The notes: a model not told the origin generated them from the letters alone. A stretch of 64,000 bases of DNA from Mycobacterium stomatepiae (GCF_010731715.1 NZ_AP022587.1:3410001-3474000); one strand, 5' to 3'; shown: positions 33,607 through 44,023, counted from the stretch's first letter. Program-made: numbers and translations.

Positions 33607-34977
33607 GTGACGGAGATGACCGGCGACAACGTACTGATCGTGCACTGGCACGACCTGGGGCGCTATCTCGGCGCCTACGGTCACTCGGACGTCAGCAGCC
33701 CGCGACTGGACCGGCTCGCCGCCGAGAGCATCCTGTTCACCCGGGCCCATGCCACCGCGCCGCTGTGCACGCCGTCGCGGGGGTCGTTGTTTACCGGTCG
33801 CTATCCGCAAAGCAACGGGCTCATCGGCCTGGCCCACCACGGCTGGGAATACCGCGCCGGCGTCCAAACCCTGCCCCAGATTCTTAGCGAATCAGGCTGG
33901 TACTCGGCGCTTTTCGGTATGCAGCACGAGACGTCCTACCCGAAGCGGCTGGGCTTCGACGAGTTCGACGTGTCGAACTCGTATTGCGATTACGTGGTGG
34001 AGAAGGTCCAGGATTGGCTGCGTAACGACGCGGCGGCGCGGGGTGGGCAACCGTTCCTGCTGACGGCTGGCTTCTTCGAGACGCACCGCCCGTACCCGCG
34101 GGACCGCTACGAGCCGGCCGACAGCGCGGCCGTCGATCCGCCCGACTACCTGCCCGACACCGCGGAGGTGCGCGGCGACCTGGCCAACTTCTACGGCGCC
34201 ATCAGCACGGCCGACGCCGCGGTCGGCAGGATGCTGGACACACTGGCCGAGACGGGTCTGGATACCAGCACCTGGGTGGTGTTCTTCACCGACCACGGTC
34301 CGGCCTTCCCGCGTGCGAAATCCACGTTGTACGACGCCGGAACCGGCATCGCGCTGCTGATCCGCCCGCCGGCCGGTCGCGCCGCAACACCTCAGGTCTA
34401 CGAGGAGTTGTTCAGCGGCGTCGACCTGGTTCCGACGTTGCTGGAGCTGCTGGGTCTCGACGTTCCCGACGACATCGAGGGCGTCTCGCACGCATCCGCC
34501 CTGATCGCCCCTCACATACCGGCCGACCCGGTACGCGAGCAGGTCTACACGATGAAGACCTATCACGACTCGTTCGATCCGATTCGGGCAATCCGCACGA
34601 AGGAATACAGCTACATCGAGAACTACGTGCCACGCCCGCTATTGGATCTGCCGTGGGATATCGAGGAGAGCCCGTCGGGTTTGGCGATCGCGCCGTTCGT
34701 CAAATCACCCCGTCCGGAGCGCGAACTCTACGATCTGCGAGCCGACCCCACCGAGACCACCAACCTGCTGGCCCACGGCGATGCGGGGATGGACGCGATC
34801 GCCGCAGATTTAGCTGTGCGCCTTAATGATTGGCGTCAGCGCACCGGCGACGTCATCCCCTCGGACTTTGCCGGTACCCGCATCGCGCTGCGCTACACCG
34901 AGACGTATCTGCAGATCCATCACACGACGCCGACAAGCCGGTCGGCGATCGCCGCCGACCGCGGCGTCGAACAGTAG
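33607..34977 (+). CDS. Type I sulfatase (Rv0296c-like)
   Basis: A 456-residue alkaline-phosphatase-superfamily sulfatase. APLCTPSRGSLFTG has the CxPSR signature whose Cys54 is converted to formylglycine by an FGE-type enzyme. Metal ligands are seen early (WHDLGRYLG region) and in FFTDHGPAF near residue 225. It removes sulfate from an ester; substrate unknown. It has no signal peptide, so it appears cytoplasmic. GTG 33607 has AAGG upstream; ATG 33616 is the alternative. In M. tuberculosis the neighbour is a sulfotransferase gene (Rv0295c), which is absent here: tam follows directly. Confidence 0.85.
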   Translation: MTEMTGDNVLIVHWHDLGRYLGAYGHSDVSSPRLDRLAAESILFTRAHATAPLCTPSRGSLFTGRYPQSNGLIGLAHHGWEYRAGVQTLPQILSESGWYSALFGMQHETSYPKRLGFDEFDVSNSYCDYVVEKVQDWLRNDAAARGGQPFLLTAGFFETHRPYPRDRYEPADSAAVDPPDYLPDTAEVRGDLANFYGAISTADAAVGRMLDTLAETGLDTSTWVVFFTDHGPAFPRAKSTLYDAGTGIALLIRPPAGRAATPQVYEELFSGVDLVPTLLELLGLDVPDDIEGVSHASALIAPHIPADPVREQVYTMKTYHDSFDPIRAIRTKEYSYIENYVPRPLLDLPWDIEESPSGLAIAPFVKSPRPERELYDLRADPTETTNLLAHGDAGMDAIAADLAVRLNDWRQRTGDVIPSDFAGTRIALRYTETYLQIHHTTPTSRSAIAADRGVEQ

Positions 34978-34984
34978 ACGGTCG

Positions 34985-35761
34985 CTATCCGGCAGCGCCG
35001 CCCACCTCGGCGACGATGAACACCCGCCGGAACGGGAAGATCGTCGTACCGTCGGCCCGGGTTGGGTAGGCGTCGTCCAGCAGCGGGATGAGCTCCTCGC
35101 GGAATTGCTCCCAGCCCGCATCGTCGAGCCGCTCCCGCACCGGGACCAGCGCGGTACCGGTAATCCATTCCAGCACTGGATGTTCCCCGGTCAGCTGGTG
35201 CAGGTACGTGGTCTCCCACGCGTCGACCCGGCAGCCGGCATCCATCAATAGATTGGCGTAGTGCGCCGGCGGCTGGACCACCGCACCGACCCGGAAAGGT
35301 ATGTCCTTCAAAGTCTTTGCGTAGTGTTCGCGGCGCGCCACGGCCCGCACCGCAGCATGGGACGGAGTTTCGAAGTTACCCGGAATCTGCACCGCGATCC
35401 ATGACCGGTCTGGCAGCTGGCCGGCCCAGCGGACCAGCAGGTCGGCGTGCTCGGGAACCCAATGCAGGGCTGCGTTGCTGACCACCACGTCGGTGTCGGG
35501 TTTCGGCTTCCACTCCCGCAAGTCTCTGACCGAGGCGTCGATCCCGCGTTCCCGGGCCGCGGCCACCATCTCCGGCGACGTGTCCATCGCCTCGATGGCC
35601 GAGCCGGGCCAGCGCTTCTCAAGTTACTTCGTCAGGTTGCCCGGGCCGCAGCCCAGGTCGACCACCCGGCGTGCCCGCTCGGCTCCCACGCGCGAGAGCA
35701 GGTCGTAAAACGGGCGGCTGCGATGGTCTGCAAATGCCAGGTAGACGTCTGGATCCCACAT
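34985..35761 (-). pseudogene. tam: Trans-aconitate 2-methyltransferase, in-frame stop
   Basis: Both halves lie in the same frame, separated only by a TAA at 35624-35626. The first 45 codons ([22 protein letters not shown]) give the SAM-binding motif I; after the stop follow [22 protein letters not shown] and [16 protein letters not shown], as in Tam. M. tuberculosis Tam has Tyr at this place, so a single base change of TAC or TAT to TAA explains it. The enzyme methylates trans-aconitate, an inhibitor of aconitase. Restart at a downstream ATG would lack the SAM-binding loop. Otherwise the gene is undamaged. Confidence 0.85.
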
Positions 35762-35916
35762 GTCGGTCCTCCTGATCAACACCGCGGCTGGTCGGCCACA
35801 TAGACAAAACCGTATAACCGGATGGTCCCCTCGTGTTGCCCCGGTGGCTCTGGAATCCGCGTGGAACCCGTCAAACAGCCCGGAATCCGCCGACGGGCGG
35901 GATAGCATCGGCATTC

Positions 35917-37119
35917 GTGGGGACCGACACAGATCCGATCGATCCACCCATTCCAGTTCCCGACGTCCCCGGTGCCGATGTACCGCCCGGCGCCGACGGA
36001 CTGCCCCCGCTCTCGGCATTGTCGGCGCACGAACGCGGGGTGATCGCGGCGTCGGCCGCCGGCGATATCGCGTTGCGCACCTGGGTCTCGTCGCTGCTGG
36101 CCGCGACGGCCGCGCCGGTGGTGGTTGCCACCTCGTTGCGCCACACCAAATCCGGGAGCGAACGCGCCAACCTGAATTTCTACGCCGAGCTCGCGACCGA
36201 GCATGACCCGGCGAAGTCGTTTCCGGCGCCCACCGAACTGCCGCGGGTATCGTCGCGGCCCGCGGGTCCGCTGGCGAGGTGGATCGCCCGCGGCACCGTC
36301 GAGAACATCTCGTTCCCCAGCAGCTTCACGGCGATCAACCCCGCGATGCACGAGCGGTGGAGCGCGTGGGGGTCCAATAACACCGTGCGCGCCCAGCATT
36401 GGCGCCACGACGACGGACCGCGTCCCACGCTGTGTGTGATCCATGGCTTCATGGGGTCGTCATATCTGGCGAACGGCCGCTTCTTCTCGATGCCGTGGTA
36501 TTACCGGTCCGGCTATGACGTGTTGCTGTTCACGTTGCCGTTTCACGGCCAACGCGCCGAAAAGTGTTCGCCGTTCAGCGGTTTCGGGTACTTCGCCGGC
36601 GGCCTCAGCGGATTCGCCGAATCGATGGCGCAGGCAGTGCACGACTTCCGGTCCGTGGTCGACTATTTGCGTCACACCGGCGTCGACCGCATTGCGCTGA
36701 CCGGCATTTCGCTCGGCGGTTACACCTCCGCGCTGGTGGCCTCCGTCGACGACCGGCTGGAAGCCGTCATACCCAACTGCCCGGTCGTCACGCCGGCGAC
36801 GATGTTCGACCAGTGGTTTCCGGCCAACAAACTCGTCGGCCTGGGGCTTGGGCTCTCCAGTATCAACCGCGACGAATTAAACGCTGGGCTGGCCTACCAC
36901 TGCCCATTGAACTATCGGCCGCAGGTTTCCAAAGACCGGCGGATGATCATCACCGGTCTCGCCGACCGGATGGCTCCCCCGGGCCAGGCCGTCATGTTGT
37001 GGGAGCACTGGGATCACTGTGCACTGCACTGGTTTCCGGGCAGCCGCGTGCTACACGTGAGCCAACTGGACTACTTACGTCGGATGACCGGCTTCCTGCA
37101 CGGCTTTATGCTGGACTAG
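35917..37119 (+). CDS. Alpha/beta hydrolase family protein (Rv0293c-like)
   Basis: A 400-residue protein recognised as the counterpart of Rv0293c. The N-terminal 120 residues are Pro- and Ala-rich followed by helices; the hydrolase fold begins near residue 165 ([10 protein letters not shown]), with the nucleophile elbow TGISLGGY (Ser near 264) and a late His region ([12 protein letters not shown]). Function unknown. GTG 35917 is taken as start. The gene converges on eccE3 and overlaps its 3' end by 14 bases. Confidence 0.78.
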   Translation: MGTDTDPIDPPIPVPDVPGADVPPGADGLPPLSALSAHERGVIAASAAGDIALRTWVSSLLAATAAPVVVATSLRHTKSGSERANLNFYAELATEHDPAKSFPAPTELPRVSSRPAGPLARWIARGTVENISFPSSFTAINPAMHERWSAWGSNNTVRAQHWRHDDGPRPTLCVIHGFMGSSYLANGRFFSMPWYYRSGYDVLLFTLPFHGQRAEKCSPFSGFGYFAGGLSGFAESMAQAVHDFRSVVDYLRHTGVDRIALTGISLGGYTSALVASVDDRLEAVIPNCPVVTPATMFDQWFPANKLVGLGLGLSSINRDELNAGLAYHCPLNYRPQVSKDRRMIITGLADRMAPPGQAVMLWEHWDHCALHWFPGSRVLHVSQLDYLRRMTGFLHGFMLD

Positions 37120-38116
37120 CCGCCTCCGTTCGCACCGTCCGGTGCGCGCCGGTGATCGGCGTCGGCCAGTCCAGGTTCGCAAGCAAGTCGGCGGGCACGT
37201 CGGTGCGGCCGTCGAGTCGCTGCGTGGACAACAGCTCCAGCGCCGCCAGCGCCGGAGCTTGGCTGCCGCGCTGCAGGATCAATCCCTCCACCGGTGGCGC
37301 GCCTTCCGGCGGCGCGTCGGCGAGGAAGGCACACGCGGCCGCGACCGTGTTCTGGTCACCCGAGCGCGGGCCTGCGATCTCGAGGGCGGTGCACGTCTCG
37401 CGGGCGCCGTGCGACCGGATGGCCTCCAGCGTCGCGGGCAAGCCCGCGTCGACGACGATCTGGTATGCGGCAACGAAATCCGAGGTACCGCGCTGCACCG
37501 CACGCCAGCCCTCGCGGGCATTGGCCGTCACCCACCGCGGCACGTCATCCGGGGCGACGGTGTTGGCCTCCCAGCCGATCTCGCGAAGGTGGTCGGCCAG
37601 TCGCCGCGCCGCGACCTCGGCCGTCTCGTACAGCGGGATGCGCGACGAGCGTGCCTGTAGCGCCGGCAGGTTGTCGGCGGCCGACACCGTGATACCGATC
37701 CACGTCTCGCGCCGTGAGGCGTCGGAGGCGTTGTCGCGGCTGGTGATGCGGACCTTGTCGGCGCGGATGCCGTAACGGTCCAGGTACCCGGCGATCAGCT
37801 CCAGCGGGAGCACCGCGCCGTCGGCGCTGGACGGGCCGATCCGCACCAACGCGGTTGTCTTGCCCGCGACGACGGAGTGGGTGTTCGGCTCGTCGGCCGG
37901 GTTGGAACGACGCCTCATGATGGCCAGCCGGCGCCCTAGGATCGTGGTGAAGTGCAGGCCACGCCACCAGCCGAACAACACGATCACCGCGACGACGGCG
38001 ATGCCGAGCAGCCAGTAGTCGCGCGTCGTGTGCCACGGGTAGGCCAGCGCCGCCGGCACTATCGCCAACGCCGCCAAGGTGATTCGGGCGCTGCCCGGGA
38101 ACGGGATCGCGCTCAC
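37106..38116 (-). CDS. eccE3: ESX-3 membrane component EccE3
   Basis: A 336-residue protein, last gene of the ESX-3 cluster. Two N-terminal membrane helices (TLAALAIVPAALAYPW and LLGIAVVAVIVLFGWW) are followed by a periplasmic domain, the EccE pattern. EccE sits at the outer rim of the hexameric EccB/C/D/E channel that exports Esx and PE/PPE proteins across the inner membrane. Start GTG overlaps the mycP3 stop in GTGA, so the two are translationally coupled. Its length is close to that of Rv0292 (about 331). Confidence 0.92.
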   Translation of the reverse strand: MSAIPFPGSARITLAALAIVPAALAYPWHTTRDYWLLGIAVVAVIVLFGWWRGLHFTTILGRRLAIMRRRSNPADEPNTHSVVAGKTTALVRIGPSSADGAVLPLELIAGYLDRYGIRADKVRITSRDNASDASRRETWIGITVSAADNLPALQARSSRIPLYETAEVAARRLADHLREIGWEANTVAPDDVPRWVTANAREGWRAVQRGTSDFVAAYQIVVDAGLPATLEAIRSHGARETCTALEIAGPRSGDQNTVAAACAFLADAPPEGAPPVEGLILQRGSQAPALAALELLSTQRLDGRTDVPADLLANLDWPTPITGAHRTVRTEAASPA

Positions 38117-39525
38117 GAGGTGGTCTCCTTCCGTCGGCGCGCGGCGGTGATCGCGGCCGCGGCGGCGACCGCCGCGACGATCAACGCCAGCGCGGCGGTC
38201 CCGGCGAACGCGACGGTCCGCGGGGTGTTGTCTTTCGGCGCCGGCGCCGGAGGCACGGCGACCGGCTTTACCGGCGTTGCGGCCGGCCCGGTGCTCGCGG
38301 GCAGTTCCCAGGTCAGGGCTGCTAATGGGTCCACGCTTCCGGTGCCGACGAGGTTCGACGGCGCCCGCGCGCCGTTATGCGCGGTCGCGGTGATCCGGTG
38401 CACCACGTCGGCGGCGGAAAGGGTGGGGTATTTGCTGCGGACCAGCGCCGCGACGCCCGACACGTAGCCGGCGGCGTAACTGGTACCGCTGAGCGCACTC
38501 AGTTGCTGATGGTCGTCGGGCAGGCCGTTGGCCAGGCCGCCGCCGTCGCGATTGCTCACCGACACGATCTTTTCGCCCGGCGCCGCGATGCCGACCCAGG
38601 GTCCGGACATGGTGAATTTCGACGGCTCGCCCTCCGCCGTCAGGGAAGCCGCGGACAGCACGTACGGCTGCCAGTACGACGGGATGGAGACGGACGTGAC
38701 ACCGGCCCAGTTCCGCGCGTCGTCGGGGCGGCTCAGATCGGTGAGCGGGTTTGACTCGCAAGACATTCCGCCGCTGACCGGTCCGGACGCCCCGGTGTTG
38801 CCCGCGGCCGCCACGATCACCGCGTCCTTGTCCACCGCGGCGTAGCGAATCGCCGCGCCGAGCGCGGCCTGGTCGATGGGCCGATCGGCACGCACACAGC
38901 TGACCTGCGAGATATCGATCACCCGGGCGCCGAGGTCGGCCGCGTGCACGATCGCCCGGCCCAGCGTCGCAACCTCGAGGGACGCGCGCGCGGCCATCGG
39001 ATCGCCGCCCGGCGAGCGGGGCGAGAACTTGCCCGACGCCGTCCGGATCGCCAGCACGCGGGCCGCGGGCGCGACGCCCGAGAAGCCGTCCTCGGCCGAC
39101 GGCTGACCGGCGACGACTCCGGCCACCAGCGTGCCGTGCCCGTCGCAGTCGGTCAGCCCGTCGGTCGCCTCCACGAAATCGCCGCCGGGATCGACGTTGG
39201 GCAGTCGGGGCCCCGGCCGCACACCCGTGTCGAGCACCGCCACCAACTGACCCTCACCGCGAGAAAACTGCCACGCCGCAGGGAGATTCAGCATTGCTTG
39301 ACTGGGCGTCACGGCGGCCGGATCGCTGCCGGCGATGACGCCGGAGGCGGCGCATGGTCCGCGCTGCTCCATCGGCTGCACCGGTCCAGCGGTTCCGCTG
39401 GGCGGTTGCACCCCCGGGTCGACCACTGGCTGGCTGATCGCCGATGCCCGCGGACATCCCCACGGCACAATGGCCTGTGAGAAGACCAACGCCGCTGTGA
39501 GGCAGGCGAATCCGGCACGAGTCAT
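38113..39525 (-). CDS. mycP3: ESX-3 mycosin protease MycP3
   Basis: A 470-residue subtilisin-like protease: signal peptide 1-30, triad Asp99 (VLDTGV), His130 (DGHGT) and Ser349 (SGTSYAAG), oxyanion Asn243 (AAAGNTG), a Pro-rich linker and a C-terminal membrane helix that holds it at the periplasmic side of the membrane. Mycosins are needed for stability and activity of the ESX channel. ATGA overlap with the eccD3 stop (39522-39525) gives the start. Cysteines at 24, 58, 127, 210 and 256 include the pairs known as disulfides in MycP structures. All catalytic residues are present. Confidence 0.95.
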   Translation of the reverse strand: MTRAGFACLTAALVFSQAIVPWGCPRASAISQPVVDPGVQPPSGTAGPVQPMEQRGPCAASGVIAGSDPAAVTPSQAMLNLPAAWQFSRGEGQLVAVLDTGVRPGPRLPNVDPGGDFVEATDGLTDCDGHGTLVAGVVAGQPSAEDGFSGVAPAARVLAIRTASGKFSPRSPGGDPMAARASLEVATLGRAIVHAADLGARVIDISQVSCVRADRPIDQAALGAAIRYAAVDKDAVIVAAAGNTGASGPVSGGMSCESNPLTDLSRPDDARNWAGVTSVSIPSYWQPYVLSAASLTAEGEPSKFTMSGPWVGIAAPGEKIVSVSNRDGGGLANGLPDDHQQLSALSGTSYAAGYVSGVAALVRSKYPTLSAADVVHRITATAHNGARAPSNLVGTGSVDPLAALTWELPASTGPAATPVKPVAVPPAPAPKDNTPRTVAFAGTAALALIVAAVAAAAAITAARRRKETTS

Positions 39526-40955
39526 CGATTGAGCACCCAGGCGAAGAGGCCGACCAGGTAGGCGATGACGGGGATCAGCGAAGCGTCCAGGCCGGTCGCG
39601 ACGAAGCCCAGCAGGCGGCGCAGCGGCAGCGAATAGGTTTCCGGCGAGGCGATGCTCGGGTTGAGCGCCACCACCGCCCACGCCAGCACCAGCACGACGA
39701 GTACCGTCGCCGCGATGAGCCCGGCGAGGAAGCGTCCGGTCGAGGCGTAGAACACCAACAGGACACCGGCGACCAGGAACGGCTGTGCCAGCAGCCACGC
39801 CTTGCACGCGGCCGAATCCCACACGCGGGCACGCAGAACGGAGGTCGCCGCGGTGGCGGCCAGCACGTACCAGCCCCAGCCGCTCAACGACTCGGGCCGC
39901 AGCGCGATCGCCACCGATCCCAGAACACCGAGCAGCACCGCGCCGGCGATGAAGCCGCTCTGGTGAGCGTCACCGATGCGCACCCGCCGTGGCAGGTCTT
40001 CGAGCACCCGAAGCACGGGCGCCGACGGAGTCGGGTCGCCCGGTGCCGGGATGACCGGCAGCGGCAAGCGAGCCCACAGCGCGGAAAGCTGCGCCGCCTC
40101 GATGGTCACCAGGAGAGCAACTACGATCAGTCCGGCACCGATGGTCAATATCGTTAGACGCCAAAGCAATTCGGCACCCGCAGCCAACAACACCCCGGCC
40201 CCGACCACCGCGGTCGCGGTGAAGAACCCGACAATGCGCTCGCGCTCGGTGGTCGGCACCATCAGGACGATCAGCGACCACGCGGTCACACCGGCCGCGG
40301 CTAGCACCAGCTGTGCCGCCCCGAACCTCCCGGGCACCGCCAACGCGAGCGCGGCACCGATCGGCACCAGCGCCGACGCGGACAGTGCCATCCCGGTGCG
40401 TTCCGAACGCAGCGTGACGAACAAGCCCGCGATCGCGGTCACCGCCGCGACCACGCTGACCGCGACCAGTCCGGCCAGTGCGCCGGTCGCCACGCGATAG
40501 GTCACTCCCAGGCCAGTCGTCAGGAAGGCCACGACGATCGCGGCGAGCAGCGCCCCGCGCTGGATCTGCGCGATGCCCCAGGGCTTCAGTCGCGACGTCG
40601 AGAAGATCATCGCGGCGTCGGCGATATCCTCGACGATGCCGGGTGCCGCCGGGCCGGTCGGAACCGGCTGCAGCGCAAGCAGATCCCCGTCGACCACGCC
40701 GACGGTGTCCAGGCTGGCGTCCAGGCTGAACGGCGCTCCGCCGATGGGGGCCAGGCTCAGTTGGGAAACCGCCCCGGTGCGCGGCGCACCGTCGGGGTCA
40801 CCGCCGTCGCCGTTCTGGGCCGTCGGGACCACCAATCGCTGCACCGCGGGCAGGACTTCACGCAGCGGCAGCTCGGTGGGCAGGGCAACTTCTGTCAGCC
40901 TGCTGTGCGCGAGGATGGCCACGCGAACGATTGGCATGACGGCGCCGGAGGTCAA
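39522..40955 (-). CDS. eccD3: ESX-3 integral membrane protein EccD3
   Basis: A 477-residue protein: a ubiquitin-like cytoplasmic domain of about 100 residues (MPIVRVAILAHSRLTEVAL...LDTVGVVDGDLL) and then eleven predicted membrane helices to the C-terminus (LIPVIAYLVGLFAWVLNR). EccD dimers form the walls of the ESX channel around EccC and EccB. Length agrees with Rv0290 (about 472). It follows espG3 after 53 bases and overlaps mycP3 by ATGA. An internal ATG six codons in (40937) is an alternative start; the longer one matches the M. tuberculosis start as I remember it. Confidence 0.94.
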   Translation of the reverse strand: MTSGAVMPIVRVAILAHSRLTEVALPTELPLREVLPAVQRLVVPTAQNGDGGDPDGAPRTGAVSQLSLAPIGGAPFSLDASLDTVGVVDGDLLALQPVPTGPAAPGIVEDIADAAMIFSTSRLKPWGIAQIQRGALLAAIVVAFLTTGLGVTYRVATGALAGLVAVSVVAAVTAIAGLFVTLRSERTGMALSASALVPIGAALALAVPGRFGAAQLVLAAAGVTAWSLIVLMVPTTERERIVGFFTATAVVGAGVLLAAGAELLWRLTILTIGAGLIVVALLVTIEAAQLSALWARLPLPVIPAPGDPTPSAPVLRVLEDLPRRVRIGDAHQSGFIAGAVLLGVLGSVAIALRPESLSGWGWYVLAATAATSVLRARVWDSAACKAWLLAQPFLVAGVLLVFYASTGRFLAGLIAATVLVVLVLAWAVVALNPSIASPETYSLPLRRLLGFVATGLDASLIPVIAYLVGLFAWVLNR

Positions 40956-41008
40956 CGGATCCTCGAATCAGCCTGGTACATCGTGTTCTCTCTCTATCTT
41001 GTTGTGTT

Positions 41009-41887
41009 TTAGGCGTATTGGGTGGACAGATCTCGGGATAGCCGCTGATTGGGGAACCAGGGGCCATCGGGCAGACAGCCGGTCAGCTGCTCGATCGCGA
41101 CGGCGATCGCGAACGGGGTTCCCGGACCGAACGTCGAGACCCATTCGCCGTCGAACGCGCGGGACGGACTGACCAGGATCCGGCCCGCGGTGGTGTCGAC
41201 GATGCTCATTCCGACGTCGGTGGTGGCATGCTGCCCGTCGCGCTGACAGCCGGCAACAATCTCCACGTACGTACGCGGGCCGGTGAACACCGATTCCACC
41301 ACTGCGCGTGCCGACCCTGGAATGCCCAGGTAGTCAAGGACTTCGGGCAGCGGCGCACCGGAGCGCAGGCGTTCGTCGGCCCGGGCTCCGACGCGCGCCG
41401 GCATGCTGAACTCGGTGAACTGCGCCGGCGGCCGCTGGCCCAGCCCCACTCCGAGCACGGGAACCAGCGCGCGGGCGTCGTCGATATTCATGGCGGTGAA
41501 GGTGACCAGCTGCGCGCTGCGCAGCGCGACGACGGTCTTCGAAGGCTTGCCGGTGGTGCCGGCGCGCCGCGCGACCACACCGCGCAGCAACTCGCCGGCA
41601 CCGCCGGCTGCGCCGGAGCCCACGTAGCGCAAATCCAGCCATTGATCGGGAAAACACACCAACTTGATCCAGTCGGCGACCGCCGCGTTCACGACACCGT
41701 CCGGCGACATCAGACCCATCCGGGTCAACTCGTCCTTCTGTTCCCGGAAGAACGCGTCGCGCTGCGCGGCATCCTGATAGGGCGTCGTGATCGCCAGAAC
41801 CCACGGGAAGCTACCCGCTGCAACGGTTTCGGCGACGAACCACGCGTTTTCGACCGTCAGCTCGACGGCATTGGGCTCGACACTCAT
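41009..41887 (-). CDS. espG3: ESX-3 PE/PPE chaperone EspG3
   Basis: A 292-residue cytoplasmic chaperone of the EspG family. It binds the tip of the PPE protein in newly made PE-PPE pairs and keeps them soluble and specific for their own ESX system. Typical features are the opening [20 protein letters not shown] and the central beta sheet with [19 protein letters not shown]. Length matches Rv0289 (about 295). It follows esxH by nine bases and precedes eccD3. Confidence 0.93.
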   Translation of the reverse strand: MSVEPNAVELTVENAWFVAETVAAGSFPWVLAITTPYQDAAQRDAFFREQKDELTRMGLMSPDGVVNAAVADWIKLVCFPDQWLDLRYVGSGAAGGAGELLRGVVARRAGTTGKPSKTVVALRSAQLVTFTAMNIDDARALVPVLGVGLGQRPPAQFTEFSMPARVGARADERLRSGAPLPEVLDYLGIPGSARAVVESVFTGPRTYVEIVAGCQRDGQHATTDVGMSIVDTTAGRILVSPSRAFDGEWVSTFGPGTPFAIAVAIEQLTGCLPDGPWFPNQRLSRDLSTQYA

Positions 41888-41897
41888 CGAGGGAGGG

Positions 41898-42188
41898 CTA
41901 GCCGCCCCACTTGGCGGCTTCGGCCGTGTCGCGGGCGAACATGGCCAGGGTGTTGTTCTCGTGCGTGCTGGCCATCGCCTGGTAGGAACGCACCAACGCC
42001 TCCATGGCCTGGTTCCACTGGGCTTGCCACACCTGGTAGGTCATACCGGTGTCACCCTGCCAGGCGTTCTGCAGCGCCGCCTGCTCGGTGGCGATGTCGG
42101 CGCCGAGCCCCTGCATCGTGCCGGCGTAGCCCGACATGTCGGCGGCGTGGCTCAGCATCGCCGGGTAGTTGTACATGATCTGCGACAT
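41898..42188 (-). CDS. esxH: ESX-3 substrate EsxH (TB10.4)
   Basis: A 96-residue WXG100 protein: helix-turn-helix hairpin with the turn WQG near residue 43 and the C-terminal secretion signal YxxxD/E-like region around [16 protein letters not shown]. It pairs with EsxG, binds zinc in M. tuberculosis through His residues, and the pair is secreted by ESX-3 in iron and zinc uptake and blocks host ESCRT. Residues H14, H76 and E77 equivalents are visible (MLSHAAD, THENN), so the zinc site may be kept. It is 32 bases after esxG. Confidence 0.96.
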   Translation of the reverse strand: MSQIMYNYPAMLSHAADMSGYAGTMQGLGADIATEQAALQNAWQGDTGMTYQVWQAQWNQAMEALVRSYQAMASTHENNTLAMFARDTAEAAKWGG

Positions 42189-42220
42189 CTCAAGTCCTTT
42201 CGCGGTTACTAGTGGTCAGC

Positions 42221-42514
42221 TCAGAACGAGGTGTAGCCGGACGCGGCGGCGGCGTCGGCGGCCACATAAGTGCCCGCTGCGTCACCGAGGTTGGCCTGGG
42301 CGATGTCCAGCAGGGTGTTGACTCGGGCGGCCATCTCCACGAACCGGGCGTGTGCGGCTTGGAAGGCCGCCGAGGACGCGCCCTGGTGGAAGGCCTGGGC
42401 GGACATCGCTTCCTGCTCGGCGCCCTGGATCGTGCTGCGCATCAGGGCCGCCTTGGCGCTGAACGCCGACTGCGAGGCCACCAACTGTGGAATGTGTGCA
42501 TCCAGAAGACTCAT
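42221..42514 (-). CDS. esxG: ESX-3 substrate EsxG
   Basis: A 97-residue WXG100-family protein, partner of EsxH. Its turn region is SSAAFQAAH instead of WxG, as is usual in EsxG. It starts MSLLDAHIPQL, nearly identical to M. tuberculosis EsxG. The dimer is secreted as a folded unit. A GAAAGGAAATGTT ribosome binding region precedes the ATG. It follows the PPE4 gene; esxG and esxH are co-translated. Confidence 0.96.
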   Translation of the reverse strand: MSLLDAHIPQLVASQSAFSAKAALMRSTIQGAEQEAMSAQAFHQGASSAAFQAAHARFVEMAARVNTLLDIAQANLGDAAGTYVAADAAAASGYTSF

Positions 42515-42568
42515 AACATTTCCTTTCTCTTCTGTCCCTTACGATTTCGACTACTGGCTGACATGTTG

Positions 42569-42920
42569 TTAACTTTTGGAGCCCCCTCCCCCCGCTTGAT
42601 CGGGCTCGTCCTGGCCCGCCCCGTTCTGGTCCCAGGTGCCCGGCACCATGGGCATCCGCGGGCCACTGCCGTATTCATCCCCGGCCAGCTCGGTCAATCC
42701 CGACGCCCGCAGATCCGCTTCTTTGCGGCCGGTTCCGGCAAACCCCAGCCGTCCGGCCCCGCTTGCCGAACCCATTGCGGCGGCGACGAGTTGCTCTTCG
42801 CTGGGCGCGCCCCAGTCGGGGTCGACGTCGACGTTCATGTCCAGATATTCGTCACTGTGATCACGCATTGCGGCCCGCTTGCGTCGGCGCGCAGCGGCCG
42901 CCCGCCGCGGCGGCCGCTGG
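42569..42920 (-). pseudogene. Detached C-terminal segment of PPE4
   Basis: In a different frame from the upstream PPE4 reading frame lies the conserved end of the PPE3/PPE4 group: [16 protein letters not shown], then [10 protein letters not shown], a Gly/Ala stretch, LGFAGTGRKE, LTELAGDEYGSGPRMPM and PGTWDQNG, ending at 42569. The intact PPE3 at 53470 has the same blocks in frame. The frame break is in the GC-only run near 42895-42918. Read through a single-base correction, PPE4 would have about 483 residues. Confidence 0.85.
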
Positions 42921-44021
42921 GATGGTCGCGGCCGGCGCCTTGATCCCGCCGCGGCCCCCCACCGTGGGGCCCAAGCCGGTTTCCGGATCGCCGCCCATGG
43001 CCACCACGTAGCCGAAAGCCCCGGCGACCGGCGCGGGAGCCGCACCGGCCGCCGAGGCCGGCGCGGACGCGGGAGTCGAGGCCGGTGCCGGCGCCGTCGG
43101 AGCCAGGCCGGCGACCGGCGGCATCGAGGAAGCCTGCGACGCCGGCGCCGGTGGGAGCACCACAGGCTCGGCGTCCGGTAGGTCCTCGGGGTTCAGGTAG
43201 AAGTAGGCGGCAATGCCGATGATCAGGGGGATCAGGAAGGGTGCGGTCAAAATCGCGCCCCACGTGGGCCAGCCGAGCAGGTTGGTGATCACCTGGTAGG
43301 CGAGGAAAAACAATATTGGCCCATAAGCCACCAGGAACGGCCCCAAGTTCTGCATGAACTGCTGAATCATGTCGGACAGGTTCTGGAAGAACTGCTGCAG
43401 TTGCCTGAGCAAGTTCTCGAGCCAGTTGCCGGAGTCCTGGTCGTTCGGTGCGGCCAGTGTCGAGAAGTTGTCGGTTTCGGCACCGGGTCGCAGCACGTTG
43501 GGAGCGGGGTCGGTTTGCGGTACCGCGGCCAGCGCGGCATCGGAGACCACCTGATAGGTGCTCATCGTGGTGGCGGCCTGGACCCACATCCGCGCGTAGT
43601 CGGCCTCGTTGACCGCAATCGGAATCGTATTGATACCAAAGAAATTCGTCCCCACCAGCACCCCGTGGATGGTGTGGTTGGCCGCGAGCTCCCCGAGGGT
43701 CGGCATCGCCGCCAGGGCACCGGTGTAGGCCGCCGCCGCGACCTCATGCTGGGCGGCCACGCCCGCGCTGTCGGCACTGGCCTGCATCAACCACGCCAGA
43801 TACGGGATGTGCGCGGCCGCATACTGCTCGGCGGTCGGACCTTCCCATGCCCCCGCTTGTACTTCCCCCAAGAGCCCACTGAGTTCGGCTGCCGCATCGG
43901 CGTATTCGGTGCTGAGCGCGGTCCACGCACCGGCGGCCGCCAGCAGCGGCCCCGGTCCCGGACCGGCGGTCAGCACCGAATACACCTCCGGCGGAGCAGC
44001 CATCCAGATAGGCGCGGTCAT
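42861..44021 (-). CDS. ppe4: ESX-3-associated PPE4, C-terminus lost by frameshift
   Basis: A 386-residue reading frame with a complete PPE domain: [15 protein letters not shown], the PPE loop, WxG-like AWEGPTAEQ, and the EspG-binding tip [17 protein letters not shown] with NEADYARMW. The frame continues into a Pro/Ala-rich region and ends abruptly after [15 protein letters not shown] at 42861. PPE4 and PE5 are secreted by ESX-3 and, in mycobacteria studied, help iron-mycobactin use. The EspG-binding part is untouched, so secretion could persist with a short tail. Start codon lies two bases after the PE5 stop. Confidence 0.88.
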   Translation of the reverse strand: MTAPIWMAAPPEVYSVLTAGPGPGPLLAAAGAWTALSTEYADAAAELSGLLGEVQAGAWEGPTAEQYAAAHIPYLAWLMQASADSAGVAAQHEVAAAAYTGALAAMPTLGELAANHTIHGVLVGTNFFGINTIPIAVNEADYARMWVQAATTMSTYQVVSDAALAAVPQTDPAPNVLRPGAETDNFSTLAAPNDQDSGNWLENLLRQLQQFFQNLSDMIQQFMQNLGPFLVAYGPILFFLAYQVITNLLGWPTWGAILTAPFLIPLIIGIAAYFYLNPEDLPDAEPVVLPPAPASQASSMPPVAGLAPTAPAPASTPASAPASAAGAAPAPVAGAFGYVVAMGGDPETGLGPTVGGRGGIKAPAATIPAAAAAGGRCAPTQAGRNA

Positions 44022-44023
44022 AG

